Below, piece by piece: positions 17,123 to 25,713 of a DNA stretch of 64,000 bases. This stretch comes from an uncultured Lachnospiraceae bacterium (GTDB lineage: Bacteria > Bacillota > Clostridia > Lachnospirales > Lachnospiraceae). Position 1 is the stretch's first letter; every line of letters starts with the position of its first letter. The stretch is taken from assembly GCA_910588295.1 (NCBI GenBank), contig CAJUQO010000010.1:1-64000 (forward strand). Direction: 5' to 3'. Under the pieces are notes generated by a model. That model was not told the origin of the DNA. It searched no databases and saw only the letters and a list, made by a program, of their open reading frames with translations. The translations under genes and the position numbers were made by a program.

Positions 17123-18304
17123 TTATTGCACATTCCGCCGCATATACCGTATCCCCGCGAACATGGCCAGAGGGAAAATCAGGGCCGCGAGGAGGCCGGA
17201 TTTCAGGTTGTCCCCCAGGGCGGCGGAGACGAATCCCACGGTGGTGGGGCCCAGGGAGCATCCCGCGTCGCCGGCCAGGGACAAAAGGGCGAACATGGCC
17301 GTGCCGCCCCGGGGACAGGTACGGTTGGACAGGCTGAATGCGCCGGGCCACATGGCGCCCACGGATATGCCGCAGAGGGCGCAGCCCGCCAGGGACAGAA
17401 GAGGGCTCGGCGCCAGGGCGGCCAGCAGGTAGCTGGCGATGCAGAGCAGGGCGCTGGCGCCCAGGTAACTGTAGAGATCAATCTTCTCCGCGAAGCGGGA
17501 GTGGAACACCCGGGAGCAGCCCATCAGCACCGCAAAGAGGCAGGGCCCGGCCAGGTCGCCCACGGTCTTGGAGACATGGATGCCGCTCTCGGCGAAAGCC
17601 GAAGCCCACTGGCTCATGGACAGTTCGGATGCTCCGGAGCACAGCATCAGAAGGGCGAAGAGCCAGAACAGCCGGGAGCGCAAAAGCTCCGGTATGCTCA
17701 TACTCTCGCCCGCATCCACCAGTGTGTTGATGGGAACCCGCATAAATAAAAAGGCGTTCAGGAAAGGCACCAGGGCCCAGAGGCAGGCGATCTTTGGCCA
17801 TGCCCCGTATCCCAGCCAGGCAAACAGTCCTGTGGAGACCAGTATCACCAGGACGGAACCCCAGCAGTAGAAAGAGTGCAGAAGGCTCATGGCCGCCGAC
17901 TTTCCCTCGGTGGGGCATGCTTCCACGATGGGGCTGACCAGCACCTCAATCAGGCCGCCGCCGACGGCGTAGAGGATCACGGCGATGCATAATCCCGGGT
18001 AGGGATCAGGCAGCAGGCCGGGCAGCACGCCCAGGCAGACCAGACCTGTGGCGGAGAAGAAGTGGGCCGCCACGACGCAGATCCGGTAGCCGATCCTGTC
18101 CACGAATTTTGCCGACAGAAGATCCACCACCAGCTGGGTGCAGAAGTTCAGCGTGACCAGCAGACTGATCTGCTCCAGCGGCAGCCGGTAGTCGGCCCGG
18201 AAGGTGAGAAATAAAAGGGGCGCAAAGTTGTTGATGATGGCCTGGGTGATGTAGCCGACATAGCAGGCATATAATGTAAAAGTGTAGTTCTTTCGGATAG
18301 ACAT
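17123..18304 (-). CDS. Major facilitator superfamily transporter
   Basis: About 393 residues with roughly 12 hydrophobic segments. The N-terminal half contains the loop FVDRIGYRICVVAA between segments 2 and 3, resembling the MFS G-x-x-x-D-R-x-G-R signature. The C-terminal half has CALCGISVGAMWPGAFSLSN. Overall it resembles the fucose/glucose-permease-like MFS group, but no substrate can be assigned. The start is taken as the ATG at 18304. In-frame ATGs at 18322 and 18361 are alternatives; the purine-rich AGAAAGG is not ideally spaced for any of them. It follows the UroD-like gene but has its own promoter. Confidence 0.85.
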   Translation of the reverse strand: MSIRKNYTFTLYACYVGYITQAIINNFAPLLFLTFRADYRLPLEQISLLVTLNFCTQLVVDLLSAKFVDRIGYRICVVAAHFFSATGLVCLGVLPGLLPDPYPGLCIAVILYAVGGGLIEVLVSPIVEACPTEGKSAAMSLLHSFYCWGSVLVILVSTGLFAWLGYGAWPKIACLWALVPFLNAFLFMRVPINTLVDAGESMSIPELLRSRLFWLFALLMLCSGASELSMSQWASAFAESGIHVSKTVGDLAGPCLFAVLMGCSRVFHSRFAEKIDLYSYLGASALLCIASYLLAALAPSPLLSLAGCALCGISVGAMWPGAFSLSNRTCPRGGTAMFALLSLAGDAGCSLGPTTVGFVSAALGDNLKSGLLAALIFPLAMFAGIRYMRRNVQ

Positions 18305-18388
18305 AGTATCTCTGTGCTGCATCCTTTCTCTGTTGTCGGGAAATATATTCAGGGAGGACATATGGTATGGCCCGCAAACATTTCACAA

Positions 18389-18417
18389 AGTATAATGGAA
18401 CACCGTTTAGCTGTCAA
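18389..18417 (-). promoter_or_regulatory. Promoter for the MFS transporter gene
   Basis: Read on the minus strand: TTGACA (18417-18412), 17-nt spacer, TATACT (18394-18389). It sits between the UroD-gene terminator and the MFS start. Confidence 0.75.
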
Positions 18418-18428
18418 TGTTGTTTATG

Positions 18429-18454
18429 AAAAAAGCCGCCGGCGGCGGCTTTTT
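18429..18454 (-). terminator. Terminator after the UroD-like gene (works in either direction)
   Basis: AAAAAGCCGCC / GGCGGCTTTTT with a 3-nt loop; symmetric A and T tails make it a potential bidirectional terminator. Confidence 0.88.
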
Positions 18455-18513
18455 CGTATAGCTGTCTATACAGAAAACCCGGCGGCGGGAATTCTGTTTC
18501 GGCAGTATTGTTC

Positions 18514-19758
18514 TTAATGTTCGAGGCTTTCGCAAAAGCTGCCCTTAATATCACTCCAATGTTTATCGGCATAGTCGATCAGGGTATGGGCCTGCTCCAG
18601 GGACATTTCCGGGAACAGGAGATACATGCTGTGGGAGCCATATTTCATGACCAGACGTTCCACATGTTTGATCCAGTCTTCAAACTCGCCGGAGTAAACC
18701 TTAACCCAGATGGATTTGCCCGCGGCGATGGCCTTGTCATAGATCACGTCCCAGTCGGGCAGGGTGCCGTCGGGGCCTGCGTCGCCGGAGGTCCACTGGA
18801 GGGCGTCGATGCCGTCGATCTCCATCAGGGCGTCCATGTGGCGGATACACTCTTTGCCGTCCAGATGGTAGAGCACATGGTCGGCGTGTTTGGACTGCTC
18901 GATCAGGGATGGCTGGATGTATTCTCGGAAATCATCGGGGCCGATCATGGCGGAACAGTCGCATTGCAGCTTCACGGTGCGACCCGGCCCCCAGATCTGG
19001 AATACGGTGTAGGCGTTGCCTCCCTCATCGTCCTTGATCAGATCATAGAAACGGTTAAAATAGTCGTAATAGAGATCCGTCACCTGGCCCACCCGGCGGG
19101 CGATCTCTTCCGGCTCGTCGATGATATCATAGAGGATGTCCTGGGCCCCCCGCATGGAAGAGAGCACGTCGATATTCTCCATCAGATCCGGCATATCCAC
19201 ATAGAAATCCCCGTCTGCCAGCTTCCGGCAGTCCTCCACCAGCTGGATATGCTTTTTGAACCATTTGTTGTCCGGGTCAAAGGCCAGATCCGGCACGCCG
19301 TCCCAGTCCTCCAGAAAATGCTTGAACCACACCGTATCCTCGTTGAACCCGATATCGCAGCCCAGGTAGGAGGCCAGGGAACCGGGGCCAAAGTCTACGT
19401 TTAGGTTGGGGAAGCTCTCCGCCAGAAATTCGTGGGTCTCACAGAAATAGCGGTAGCGGGCCACGATGCGCTCCGCGTTCTGGTATTTATCCTCCATATC
19501 CTTCCATTTCAGTTCCTCGGGCAGATTGTAATACCGGCCTTGGCAGATCTGGTCGCGGTAGCCTCCCTCCGCGGGCGCGCCGTCGGCAAAGGGCTCCAGC
19601 TCCGGCTTGCGGGCAATCACCCCCATCAGCGGCCGGCCCGTATTTTTATGCTGCCAGTAATTTGTCCACTTTTCTTTGACGGCTTCCCAGTCCTTTTTAT
19701 ACCGTGTCAGCGGGATCCGCATATCTTCCACAACATTTGTTTTGCTTTCGCTCATCAT
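18514..19758 (-). CDS. Uroporphyrinogen decarboxylase (UroD/MtaA)-like protein
   Basis: A 414-residue protein of the URO-D/methyltransferase superfamily. It has a long N-terminal region (TRYKKDWEAVKEKWTNYWQH, 20 residues) typical of the large anaerobic subgroup. FGPGSLASYLGCDIGF, QCDCSAMIGPDDFREY, VLYHLDGKECIRHMDAL and IDALQWTSGDAGPDG are the family core, including likely substrate or metal ligands His and Cys. These proteins are usually methyltransferases or of unknown role rather than haem-biosynthesis enzymes. No haem genes are nearby. The start follows AGGAGG; adjacent ATGs at 19758 and 19755 are both possible. The AraC regulator lies immediately upstream on the same strand. Confidence 0.85.
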   Translation of the reverse strand: MMSESKTNVVEDMRIPLTRYKKDWEAVKEKWTNYWQHKNTGRPLMGVIARKPELEPFADGAPAEGGYRDQICQGRYYNLPEELKWKDMEDKYQNAERIVARYRYFCETHEFLAESFPNLNVDFGPGSLASYLGCDIGFNEDTVWFKHFLEDWDGVPDLAFDPDNKWFKKHIQLVEDCRKLADGDFYVDMPDLMENIDVLSSMRGAQDILYDIIDEPEEIARRVGQVTDLYYDYFNRFYDLIKDDEGGNAYTVFQIWGPGRTVKLQCDCSAMIGPDDFREYIQPSLIEQSKHADHVLYHLDGKECIRHMDALMEIDGIDALQWTSGDAGPDGTLPDWDVIYDKAIAAGKSIWVKVYSGEFEDWIKHVERLVMKYGSHSMYLLFPEMSLEQAHTLIDYADKHWSDIKGSFCESLEH

Positions 19759-19944
19759 ACAATCCTCCTGAATTTTTTCTGTGCGGCCGGGCAATCGATG
19801 CAGCCCGGATCCGGACATGGCAGATTTCTGCCAAATCTGTAAGCATACATATCTGATCTGCCGTTAATCATAACAGGAAACCGCTGTTCCTGCGTCTGAA
19901 AAATTACAAAGAATGTATACTTTTTTACGATTGTATGTAGTCGG

Positions 19945-20805
19945 TTACCCCCGTTCTTTTCTGGGTACGTCCCTGTGGGTTTTTTTGTAGATTCGGTAAA
20001 AATTGGACATATTGCGGAAACCGCAGCGGGAGGCCGCCTCCAGTACATTCAGATCCGTTTCCGCCAGCAGTTTATCTACTTTGGCCATGCGAAGGCTGTT
20101 GACATATTCATTAAAATGGCGTCCTGTAACCTTGTGAAAATAGGCGGAAAAATAGTTGGGGCTCATGTAGGCGATCGCTGCCGCGTCGGACAGGGTGATC
20201 CGCTCCGTGAAATGGCTGTTGATAAAATCAAAGACCGAGGCTAGCCGCGTCATTTTCAGCTTTTTTTCCTGCAAAAGGGCGGCGGATTTCGTGCTGTCCT
20301 GGGAGTGTCGGATCAGGAGGGTCAGGATCTTTAAGACATCGGCTTTGATCATCAGCAGATGGCCGGTGGTCTTACCGTTGAACTCATCCTCCACGGAAAG
20401 CATCAGGGCGGCGATCTCCCCGGTGAGGGGGTTGCCGCTGTCCAGCCTGTTTTTAAAATTGCTGCCCCGTTCGATGAAGGGTTTCAGATAATCGTAGTCC
20501 ATGACGGCAAAACCAGCGGCGACAAATTCTGTCTGGAAGACCATGACCAGAAGCTCTAGTGCATCGCTTTGAACTTCCCAGCCGTGGGGCTCCACGTTGT
20601 TAAAAAGGATGATATCGCCGTCCGCTACCTCGTAGGTCTGTTCGTTTACATAGTAGATCCCCCGGCCGCAGAGGATCAGGGTGATCTCAAAACAGCTGTG
20701 CCAGTGGAAACAGTCGGGCCGGTTGTCGGTCTGATGGAGCGTCCGCTTCTCAATACGGAAGGGACAGGAGGGATCTAGGGGAATGTCGGATTTTATGATT
20801 CTCAT
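19945..20805 (-). CDS. AraC-family transcriptional regulator with N-terminal cupin
   Basis: A 286-residue regulator. The N-terminal cupin sensor (about residues 25-95) includes FHWHSCFEITLIL, YVNEQTYEVADGDIILFNN and PHGWEV. The C-terminal double helix-turn-helix (about residues 185-286) includes ITLSDAAAIAYMSPNYFSAY (20 residues) and ASRCGFRNMSNFYRIYKK. It probably activates the UroD-like gene 186 nt downstream on the same strand. The divergent YesL gene shares its upstream region. The signal is unknown. Confidence 0.93.
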   Translation of the reverse strand: MRIIKSDIPLDPSCPFRIEKRTLHQTDNRPDCFHWHSCFEITLILCGRGIYYVNEQTYEVADGDIILFNNVEPHGWEVQSDALELLVMVFQTEFVAAGFAVMDYDYLKPFIERGSNFKNRLDSGNPLTGEIAALMLSVEDEFNGKTTGHLLMIKADVLKILTLLIRHSQDSTKSAALLQEKKLKMTRLASVFDFINSHFTERITLSDAAAIAYMSPNYFSAYFHKVTGRHFNEYVNSLRMAKVDKLLAETDLNVLEAASRCGFRNMSNFYRIYKKTHRDVPRKERG

Positions 20806-20943
20806 AAGTGATAAAGGCTCTGCATTTTAGTTTGCAGGTTATGTGATATTTGGCATAGGATCACGTGCTTTCTGTATTGTGTATTCGTGAGCGGTTTTGG
20901 TTGTTTTATTATAGCAGACAGGCGCTAAAAGTTAAAGACTTTA

Positions 20944-20972
20944 TTGCGCTGTAGGAGAAATGCGCATATAAT
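20944..20972 (+). promoter_or_regulatory. Promoter for the YesL-family gene
   Basis: TTGCGC at 20944-20949 and TATAAT at 20967-20972 with a 17-nt spacer. A dyad, GCGTAAC (20982-20988) / GTTACGC (21003-21009), follows in the leader and could be an operator or a small hairpin. Confidence 0.65.
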
Positions 20973-21049
20973 GGAGTTAATGCGTAACAGCTTATCCGAA
21001 ACGTTACGCTTATGGCGTTTGACCCAATATACTTGAGGAGGTAGCTGTT

Positions 21050-21706
21050 TTGAATCGAATATTTGGCATGGATTCCGGGGTAATGCGTTTTTTGACACTG
21101 GTTGCCAATCTGGCGATCTTAAATGTTTTGTTTATCGTCTGTTCCCTGCCGGTGGTGACGCTGGGGGCGTCTCTGACGGCGCTGAATTATGTGGCCCTGC
21201 AGATGATCCGGCAGGAGGATTCCTATATCATGCGGGGGTTTTTCCGGGGATTTAAGCAGAATTTCCTACAGGCCACAGCCATATGGCTGATCCTTCTGGC
21301 GGCGGGGATATTCCTCTGGCTGGATTACTGGTCGGTGAGCCAGTATTTTACGGGAGCGATGCGTACGGTGATGCTGGTGGGGCTGACGGTGCTGGCGGTC
21401 ATGTGGGTGATGGTGTTTCTCTATGTGTTTGCCCTACAGGCCCGATATGAGAATACAGTGAAGCAGACCATGAAGAATGCGTTGTTTATGGCGCTGCTGC
21501 GCCTGCCCTATACGGTGGTTCTCGTGCTCATCGATGCGCTTTTGCCTCTGCTGCCCGTCTTTTTGCCCCAGACGGCGCCCATGGTGCTGTTTGTCTGGAT
21601 GGTCTGCGGGTTCGCGGCGGTGGCCTATGTGGGCGACCTGCTGGTGAACCGGGCTTTTTTGAAGACCTTCGAGGAAGAACGGGAGATGCAGGAGCAGGGA
21701 GAGTAG
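21050..21706 (+). CDS. YesL family protein (DUF624), membrane
   Basis: A 218-residue protein with about five hydrophobic segments. The N-terminus NRIFGMDSGVMRFLTLVANL and the following LSLPVVTLGASLTAL-like region (here SLPVVTLGASLTALNYV) match YesL/DUF624. The function is unknown. Homologues lie in sugar-uptake operons next to YesM/YesN and CUT1 transporters. Here it is a single gene between its own promoter and terminator. The start is a TTG, with GAGGAGGT 8 nt upstream. Confidence 0.87.
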   Translation: MNRIFGMDSGVMRFLTLVANLAILNVLFIVCSLPVVTLGASLTALNYVALQMIRQEDSYIMRGFFRGFKQNFLQATAIWLILLAAGIFLWLDYWSVSQYFTGAMRTVMLVGLTVLAVMWVMVFLYVFALQARYENTVKQTMKNALFMALLRLPYTVVLVLIDALLPLLPVFLPQTAPMVLFVWMVCGFAAVAYVGDLLVNRAFLKTFEEEREMQEQGE

Positions 21707-21741
21707 GGAGTGGCGAAACAGAGAGTCTTTGAAAATATAAT

Positions 21742-21783
21742 ACCCCGTTCCCGGCGTGATATAGCCGGGGCGGGGTGTTTTTC
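21742..21783 (+). terminator. Terminator after the YesL-family gene
   Basis: ACCCCGTTCCCGGC pairs with GCCGGGGCGGGGT around a GTGATATA loop and is followed by a short T run. Confidence 0.85.
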
Positions 21784-21835
21784 CGTGTACCGGCTAACTG
21801 CCGGCGGCGGAGTGTCCGTATAGAAGCGGCGGATA

Positions 21836-22591
21836 TTATTGATATTCCGCTACGTCGATCCATCCGGTCAGGAACTCCTTCTGTTCCTCTTTCTTTTTGG
21901 TCAGCTGGGCGGCGGCCACGATGGGCAGCCAGCGCTCCACGTACTGGCGGGCCGTATCGCTCTTTTCACAGAACAGCTTCCTATAGAGATCCGCTTTCTT
22001 TTTATCCTCCAGGCAGAACAGCAAATAGGTCATGGCTGCGTCGGCGGAGGCGTTGCCCTGGGCGGCATGGGCCCAGTCGATGATCCACCATCGGCCGTTT
22101 TCATCCACGATCACATTGGTGGGGGTGAAATCCCCGTGGCACAGCTTGGTGTGTTTGGGCATACTCTGCAAGCGGGTGGCCAGCTCGTAGCGGACGGTGG
22201 CGTTCACATCTTTCAGGCTGTTGATCTGATCCATTAGTTTGTGGCGCAGCCTTTTGATAGAGAAAACCTTCTGGCTGTGCACCGCCATCTGCAGTTCCAC
22301 GAATTTTTCCATGTAGGTTTCCAGTTTGTCCGATTCAGCGTCCATGAGCTCGGCCAGGGTCCGGCCCTCGATTTTCTTGCGAACTAGGCACCATCCCTCA
22401 GGAGTTTCCGACACCGAGACAAAGGACGGCACATCCAGGGTGGTGTACTGTTCCACCAGCGCTTCGTTTCGGGCCTCGTTCAGTACGTCCGCCGCGGTGT
22501 AGCGGTCGTCAAACACTTTGATGATTTTGTCCCCGGCGGCATAGACGGTCTTGTGGGGCCTTGTAAAAATAACCTGTTTTTTTTCTTCCAT
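21836..22591 (-). CDS. Aminoglycoside phosphotransferase/choline kinase-fold protein
   Basis: A 251-residue kinase-like protein. The nucleotide-binding strands TVYAAGDKIIKVFDD are at the N-terminus, with the catalytic HGDFTPTNV and the metal-binding Asp in WWIIDWAHA. CLVRKKIEGRTL resembles the hinge. Substrates in this family range from antibiotics to choline, homoserine and sugars. Nothing in the sequence makes it a resistance gene, and the motif context fits general clostridial APH-family proteins. The start is the ATG preceded by GGAGG with 9-nt spacing. It lies 89 nt after adhE on the same strand. Confidence 0.85.
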   Translation of the reverse strand: MEEKKQVIFTRPHKTVYAAGDKIIKVFDDRYTAADVLNEARNEALVEQYTTLDVPSFVSVSETPEGWCLVRKKIEGRTLAELMDAESDKLETYMEKFVELQMAVHSQKVFSIKRLRHKLMDQINSLKDVNATVRYELATRLQSMPKHTKLCHGDFTPTNVIVDENGRWWIIDWAHAAQGNASADAAMTYLLFCLEDKKKADLYRKLFCEKSDTARQYVERWLPIVAAAQLTKKKEEQKEFLTGWIDVAEYQ

Positions 22592-22680
22592 TTCTATTTT
22601 CCTCCAATTTTTCCCCATGGGTGGCTATCCGATCTTTTCACCGCCGTCCGCATTCGGCTGATACGGACGGCGCTGTGGGT

Positions 22681-25296
22681 TTAGTTTCCGTAATAGGCCC
22701 GCAGATACATCTCTTTGATCTCACTCATCAGCGGATATCTCGGGTTTGCGCCGGTACACTGATCATCAAAAGCATCCTCCACCATCTGATCCAGGTTATC
22801 CAGGAAAGCTTTCTCATCGATGCCATAGTCTTTGATGCATTTTTTGATGCCGACTTTTTCCTTCAGCTCATTGATCTTTTGGATGAACAGCTCCAGGGTC
22901 TCCTCGTCATCCTGGCCGCACACGCCGCAGAAATGGGCGCACTCCGCATAGCGGGACAGCGTATGTGGGTAGCGGTACTGGGAGAAGGTTCCCATCTTTG
23001 GCGGAACCTCCACCGCATTGAACCGCAGCACTTCGCAGATAAGCAGGGCGTTGGCCACGCCGTGGGGCAGGTGATGGTAAGCGCCCAGCTTGTGGGCCAT
23101 GGAATGGCATACCCCCAAAAACGCGTTAGCGAAAGCCATACCGGCCAGACAGGAAGCGTCGGCCATTTTCTCCCGGGCCGTCGGGTCATTGGCTCCATTC
23201 TCGTAGGCCCTGGGCAGGTACTCAAAGACACTCTTCATAGCTTTCAACGCCAGGCCGTCGGTGTAGTCCGTGGCCATGATGGAGGCGTAGGCTTCCAGGG
23301 CATGGGTCAGGGCGTCCACGCCGGAGGCGCTGGTCAGGCCTTTGGGCTGTTCCATCATATTGTCGGCGTCAATGATGGCCATGTTCGGCAGCAGTTCATA
23401 ATCCGCCAGGGGATATTTGGTGCCGGTCCGGTCGTCGGTAATGACAGCAAAGGGCGTCACCTCAGAACCCGTACCAGAGGAGGTGGGGATGGCTACAAAA
23501 TATGCCTTTTCGCCCATCTTCGGGAAAGTGTAGATTCTCTTGCGGATATCCATGAAACGCATGGCCAGATCCAGGAAATCCACCTCGGGATGTTCGTAGA
23601 GTACCCACATGATCTTGCCCGCGTCCATGGCGGAGCCGCCGCCCAGGGCGATGATGCAGTCCGGCTCAAAAGCGGTCATGGCTTTTGCTCCGGCCAGAGC
23701 GGAGGAGAGGTTCGGGTCGGGCGCCACCTCGAAAAAGCAGGTATGCTGGATACCCATTTCATCCAGTTTCTCCTCAATGGGCTTCACATAGCCGTTTTTA
23801 TATAAGAAGGAATCGGTGACGATGAAGCATTTCTTTTTGCCCATCACGGTTCCCAGCTCGTCCAATGCCACCGGCATGCAGCCTTTTTTGAAATACACCT
23901 TCTGGGGTGCCCTGAACCACAACATATTTTCTCTCCTCTCGGCCACGGTTTTGATATTGATCAGATGCTTTACCCCCACATTGTCGGAAATAGAGTTGCC
24001 GCCCCAGGAGCCGCATCCCAGGGTCAGGGACGGGGTGACCTTGAAATTGTACAGGTCGCCGATGCCGCCGTGGGAGGAGGGGGTGTTGATCACGATCCGG
24101 CAGGTCTTCATGGCCGCCGCATGTTTCAGGATCTTCTCCTTCTGGGCCGGGTGGATATACAGGGAGGAGGTGTGGCCGTAGCCGCCGTCGGCCACCAGAC
24201 GTTCCGCCTTGGCGATGGCCTCGTCGAAATCTTTAGCATGGTACAGGGCCAGAACGGGAGACAATTTCTCATGGGCAAATTCCTCGGAGATGTCCACAGA
24301 TTCCACCTCGCCGATCAGGATCTTGGTAGATTCCGGCACATCTACGCCTGCCAGCCTGGCAATGGTGTGGGCCGACTGCCCCACGATCTTTGCGTTCAGC
24401 GCGCCGTTGATCAGGATGGTATGGCGCACCTTGTCCAGCTCGTCTTCTTTCAGGAAATAGCATCCTCTGTACTGGAACTCCCGTTTCACTTCATCATAGA
24501 TGTTTCCCACTACAGTCACCGACTGCTCGGAGGCACAGATCATACCGTTGTCGAAGGTTTTGGAATGAATAATCGAGTTTACCGCCAGCTTGATATCGGC
24601 GGTATCGTCGATGATCACCGGTGTGTTGCCCGCGCCCACGCCCAGGGCCGGCTTGCCGGAGGAGTAAGCGGCTTTCACCATGCCGGGGCCGCCTGTAGCC
24701 AGGATGATGTCGGCGCCACGCATCACGTCGTTGGTCAGCTCCAGGCTGGGCACGTCGATCCAGCCGATGATATTTTCCGGAGCGCCCGCGGCAACGGCTG
24801 CCTCCAGCACGATTTTTGCCGCTTCGATGGTACAGTTTTTCGCGCGGGGATGGGGGCTGATGATGATGGCGTTCCTGGTCTTTAGGCAGAGCAGCGTCTT
24901 GAAGATCGCCGTAGAGGTGGGATTGGTGGTGGGGATGACAGCGGCGACCAAACCGATAGGCTCTGCAATCTTTTTGATGCCAAAGGCCGGATCTTCTTCG
25001 ATCACTCCGCAGGTTTTTGTGTTTCTGTAGGCGTTATAGATATACTCGGAGGCATAGTGGTTTTTGATCACCTTGTCCTCCACGATACCCATGCCGGTCT
25101 CCTCCACCGCCATTTTGGCCAGAGGGATCCTTGCTTTATTTGCCGCCATAGCCGCTGCGAAAAAGATCTTGTCCACCCGCTCCTGGGTGTAGGATGCGAA
25201 CGTTTCCTGGGCTTTGCGCATTTCTTTCATGCGGGCCTGCAGGGCGTCCACATTGTCAATGAGTCCCGATGCTGTTTCGTTGGTCGGTGCTGCCAT
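22681..25296 (-). CDS. adhE: Bifunctional acetaldehyde-CoA/alcohol dehydrogenase
   Basis: An 871-residue fermentative enzyme that reduces acetyl-CoA to acetaldehyde and then ethanol with NADH, usually forming spirosomes. The N-terminal aldehyde dehydrogenase half has IPTTNPTSTAIF, LATGGPGMVKAAYSSGKP and the catalytic Cys in NGMICASEQS (about residue 254). The C-terminal iron-alcohol dehydrogenase half has GGGSAMDAGKIMW, PTSSGTGSEVTPFAVI, THALEAY and GVCHSMAHKLGAYHHLPHG, which carry the Fe-ligand His residues. Full length, no frameshift. RBS AAGGAGGAG. A strong promoter and a Rex-like operator lie just upstream. Confidence 0.98.
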   Translation of the reverse strand: MAAPTNETASGLIDNVDALQARMKEMRKAQETFASYTQERVDKIFFAAAMAANKARIPLAKMAVEETGMGIVEDKVIKNHYASEYIYNAYRNTKTCGVIEEDPAFGIKKIAEPIGLVAAVIPTTNPTSTAIFKTLLCLKTRNAIIISPHPRAKNCTIEAAKIVLEAAVAAGAPENIIGWIDVPSLELTNDVMRGADIILATGGPGMVKAAYSSGKPALGVGAGNTPVIIDDTADIKLAVNSIIHSKTFDNGMICASEQSVTVVGNIYDEVKREFQYRGCYFLKEDELDKVRHTILINGALNAKIVGQSAHTIARLAGVDVPESTKILIGEVESVDISEEFAHEKLSPVLALYHAKDFDEAIAKAERLVADGGYGHTSSLYIHPAQKEKILKHAAAMKTCRIVINTPSSHGGIGDLYNFKVTPSLTLGCGSWGGNSISDNVGVKHLINIKTVAERRENMLWFRAPQKVYFKKGCMPVALDELGTVMGKKKCFIVTDSFLYKNGYVKPIEEKLDEMGIQHTCFFEVAPDPNLSSALAGAKAMTAFEPDCIIALGGGSAMDAGKIMWVLYEHPEVDFLDLAMRFMDIRKRIYTFPKMGEKAYFVAIPTSSGTGSEVTPFAVITDDRTGTKYPLADYELLPNMAIIDADNMMEQPKGLTSASGVDALTHALEAYASIMATDYTDGLALKAMKSVFEYLPRAYENGANDPTAREKMADASCLAGMAFANAFLGVCHSMAHKLGAYHHLPHGVANALLICEVLRFNAVEVPPKMGTFSQYRYPHTLSRYAECAHFCGVCGQDDEETLELFIQKINELKEKVGIKKCIKDYGIDEKAFLDNLDQMVEDAFDDQCTGANPRYPLMSEIKEMYLRAYYGN

Positions 25297-25341
25297 AGTT
25301 GTCTCCTCCTTTTTTCCGCACAGCGGAAGCAGTTGAAATAT

Positions 25342-25373
25342 TTGTTAAATAAATAACGTTATTTTTTTAACAA
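25342..25373 (-). promoter_or_regulatory. Rex-like operator in the adhE promoter
   Basis: A 32-nt near-perfect palindrome whose outer arms are TTGTTAA (25342-25348) and TTAACAA (25367-25373), with inner ATAACG/CGTTAT around the centre. Known Rex sites read TTGTTAANNNNTTAACAA. Here the two half-sites look like two overlapping 18-bp sites back to back. It directly follows the -10 element and covers the expected transcription start, as needed for NADH-responsive repression. Confidence 0.72.
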
Positions 25374-25377
25374 ATTT

Positions 25378-25406
25378 AGAATACCGCTGCTATAGACAAA
25401 TGTCAA
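25378..25406 (-). promoter_or_regulatory. adhE promoter
   Basis: On the minus strand: TTGACA (25406-25401), 17-nt spacer, TATTCT (25383-25378). A weak cre-like sequence (TGGAAACGCG) lies immediately upstream at about 25408. Confidence 0.85.
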
Positions 25407-25713
25407 TATGGAAACGCGGATATATTGTATTTTTTCGGGAACATGGAGAGACAGACGGGTATGGGCGTTTCCCGCAAGAGGCCCTTGGCGCGGCGGGTTA
25501 TAAAATGCGGCTGCCATATTGTAAAATAAGTACAAAATCCGGGCGGGATTGTATATTGTCTGCACGGGCGGGAACATGGTAGGATAGCTTTATCTGTTTG
25601 GTGAAAAACGTAATGCCCGGGGCATGAAGAGCCGGCGGATGGGAAACACAGGAAAATACAGTTACTGACATGGGGAGTGAGCAATAACAATTTTAGGGAA
25701 TGGAGGCTGGGAT

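Noticed and set aside
21836..22591. Antibiotic resistance gene
   Set aside because: The APH fold is shared by many metabolic kinases and nothing here (mobile element, close match to known resistance enzymes) supports resistance.
22643..22671. GC-rich hairpin GCCGTCCG/CGGACGGC between adhE and the APH-like gene as a terminator
   Set aside because: It has no T-tract on either strand, so I could not support termination; it may affect read-through.
22621..23805. A 394-codon plus-strand frame within adhE
   Set aside because: It is antisense to the iron-alcohol dehydrogenase half of AdhE and has no recognisable content.
25408..25421. CcpA cre site upstream of adhE
   Set aside because: TGGAAACGCG matches the left half, but the right half (GATA) lacks the conserved C and T positions; too weak to call.
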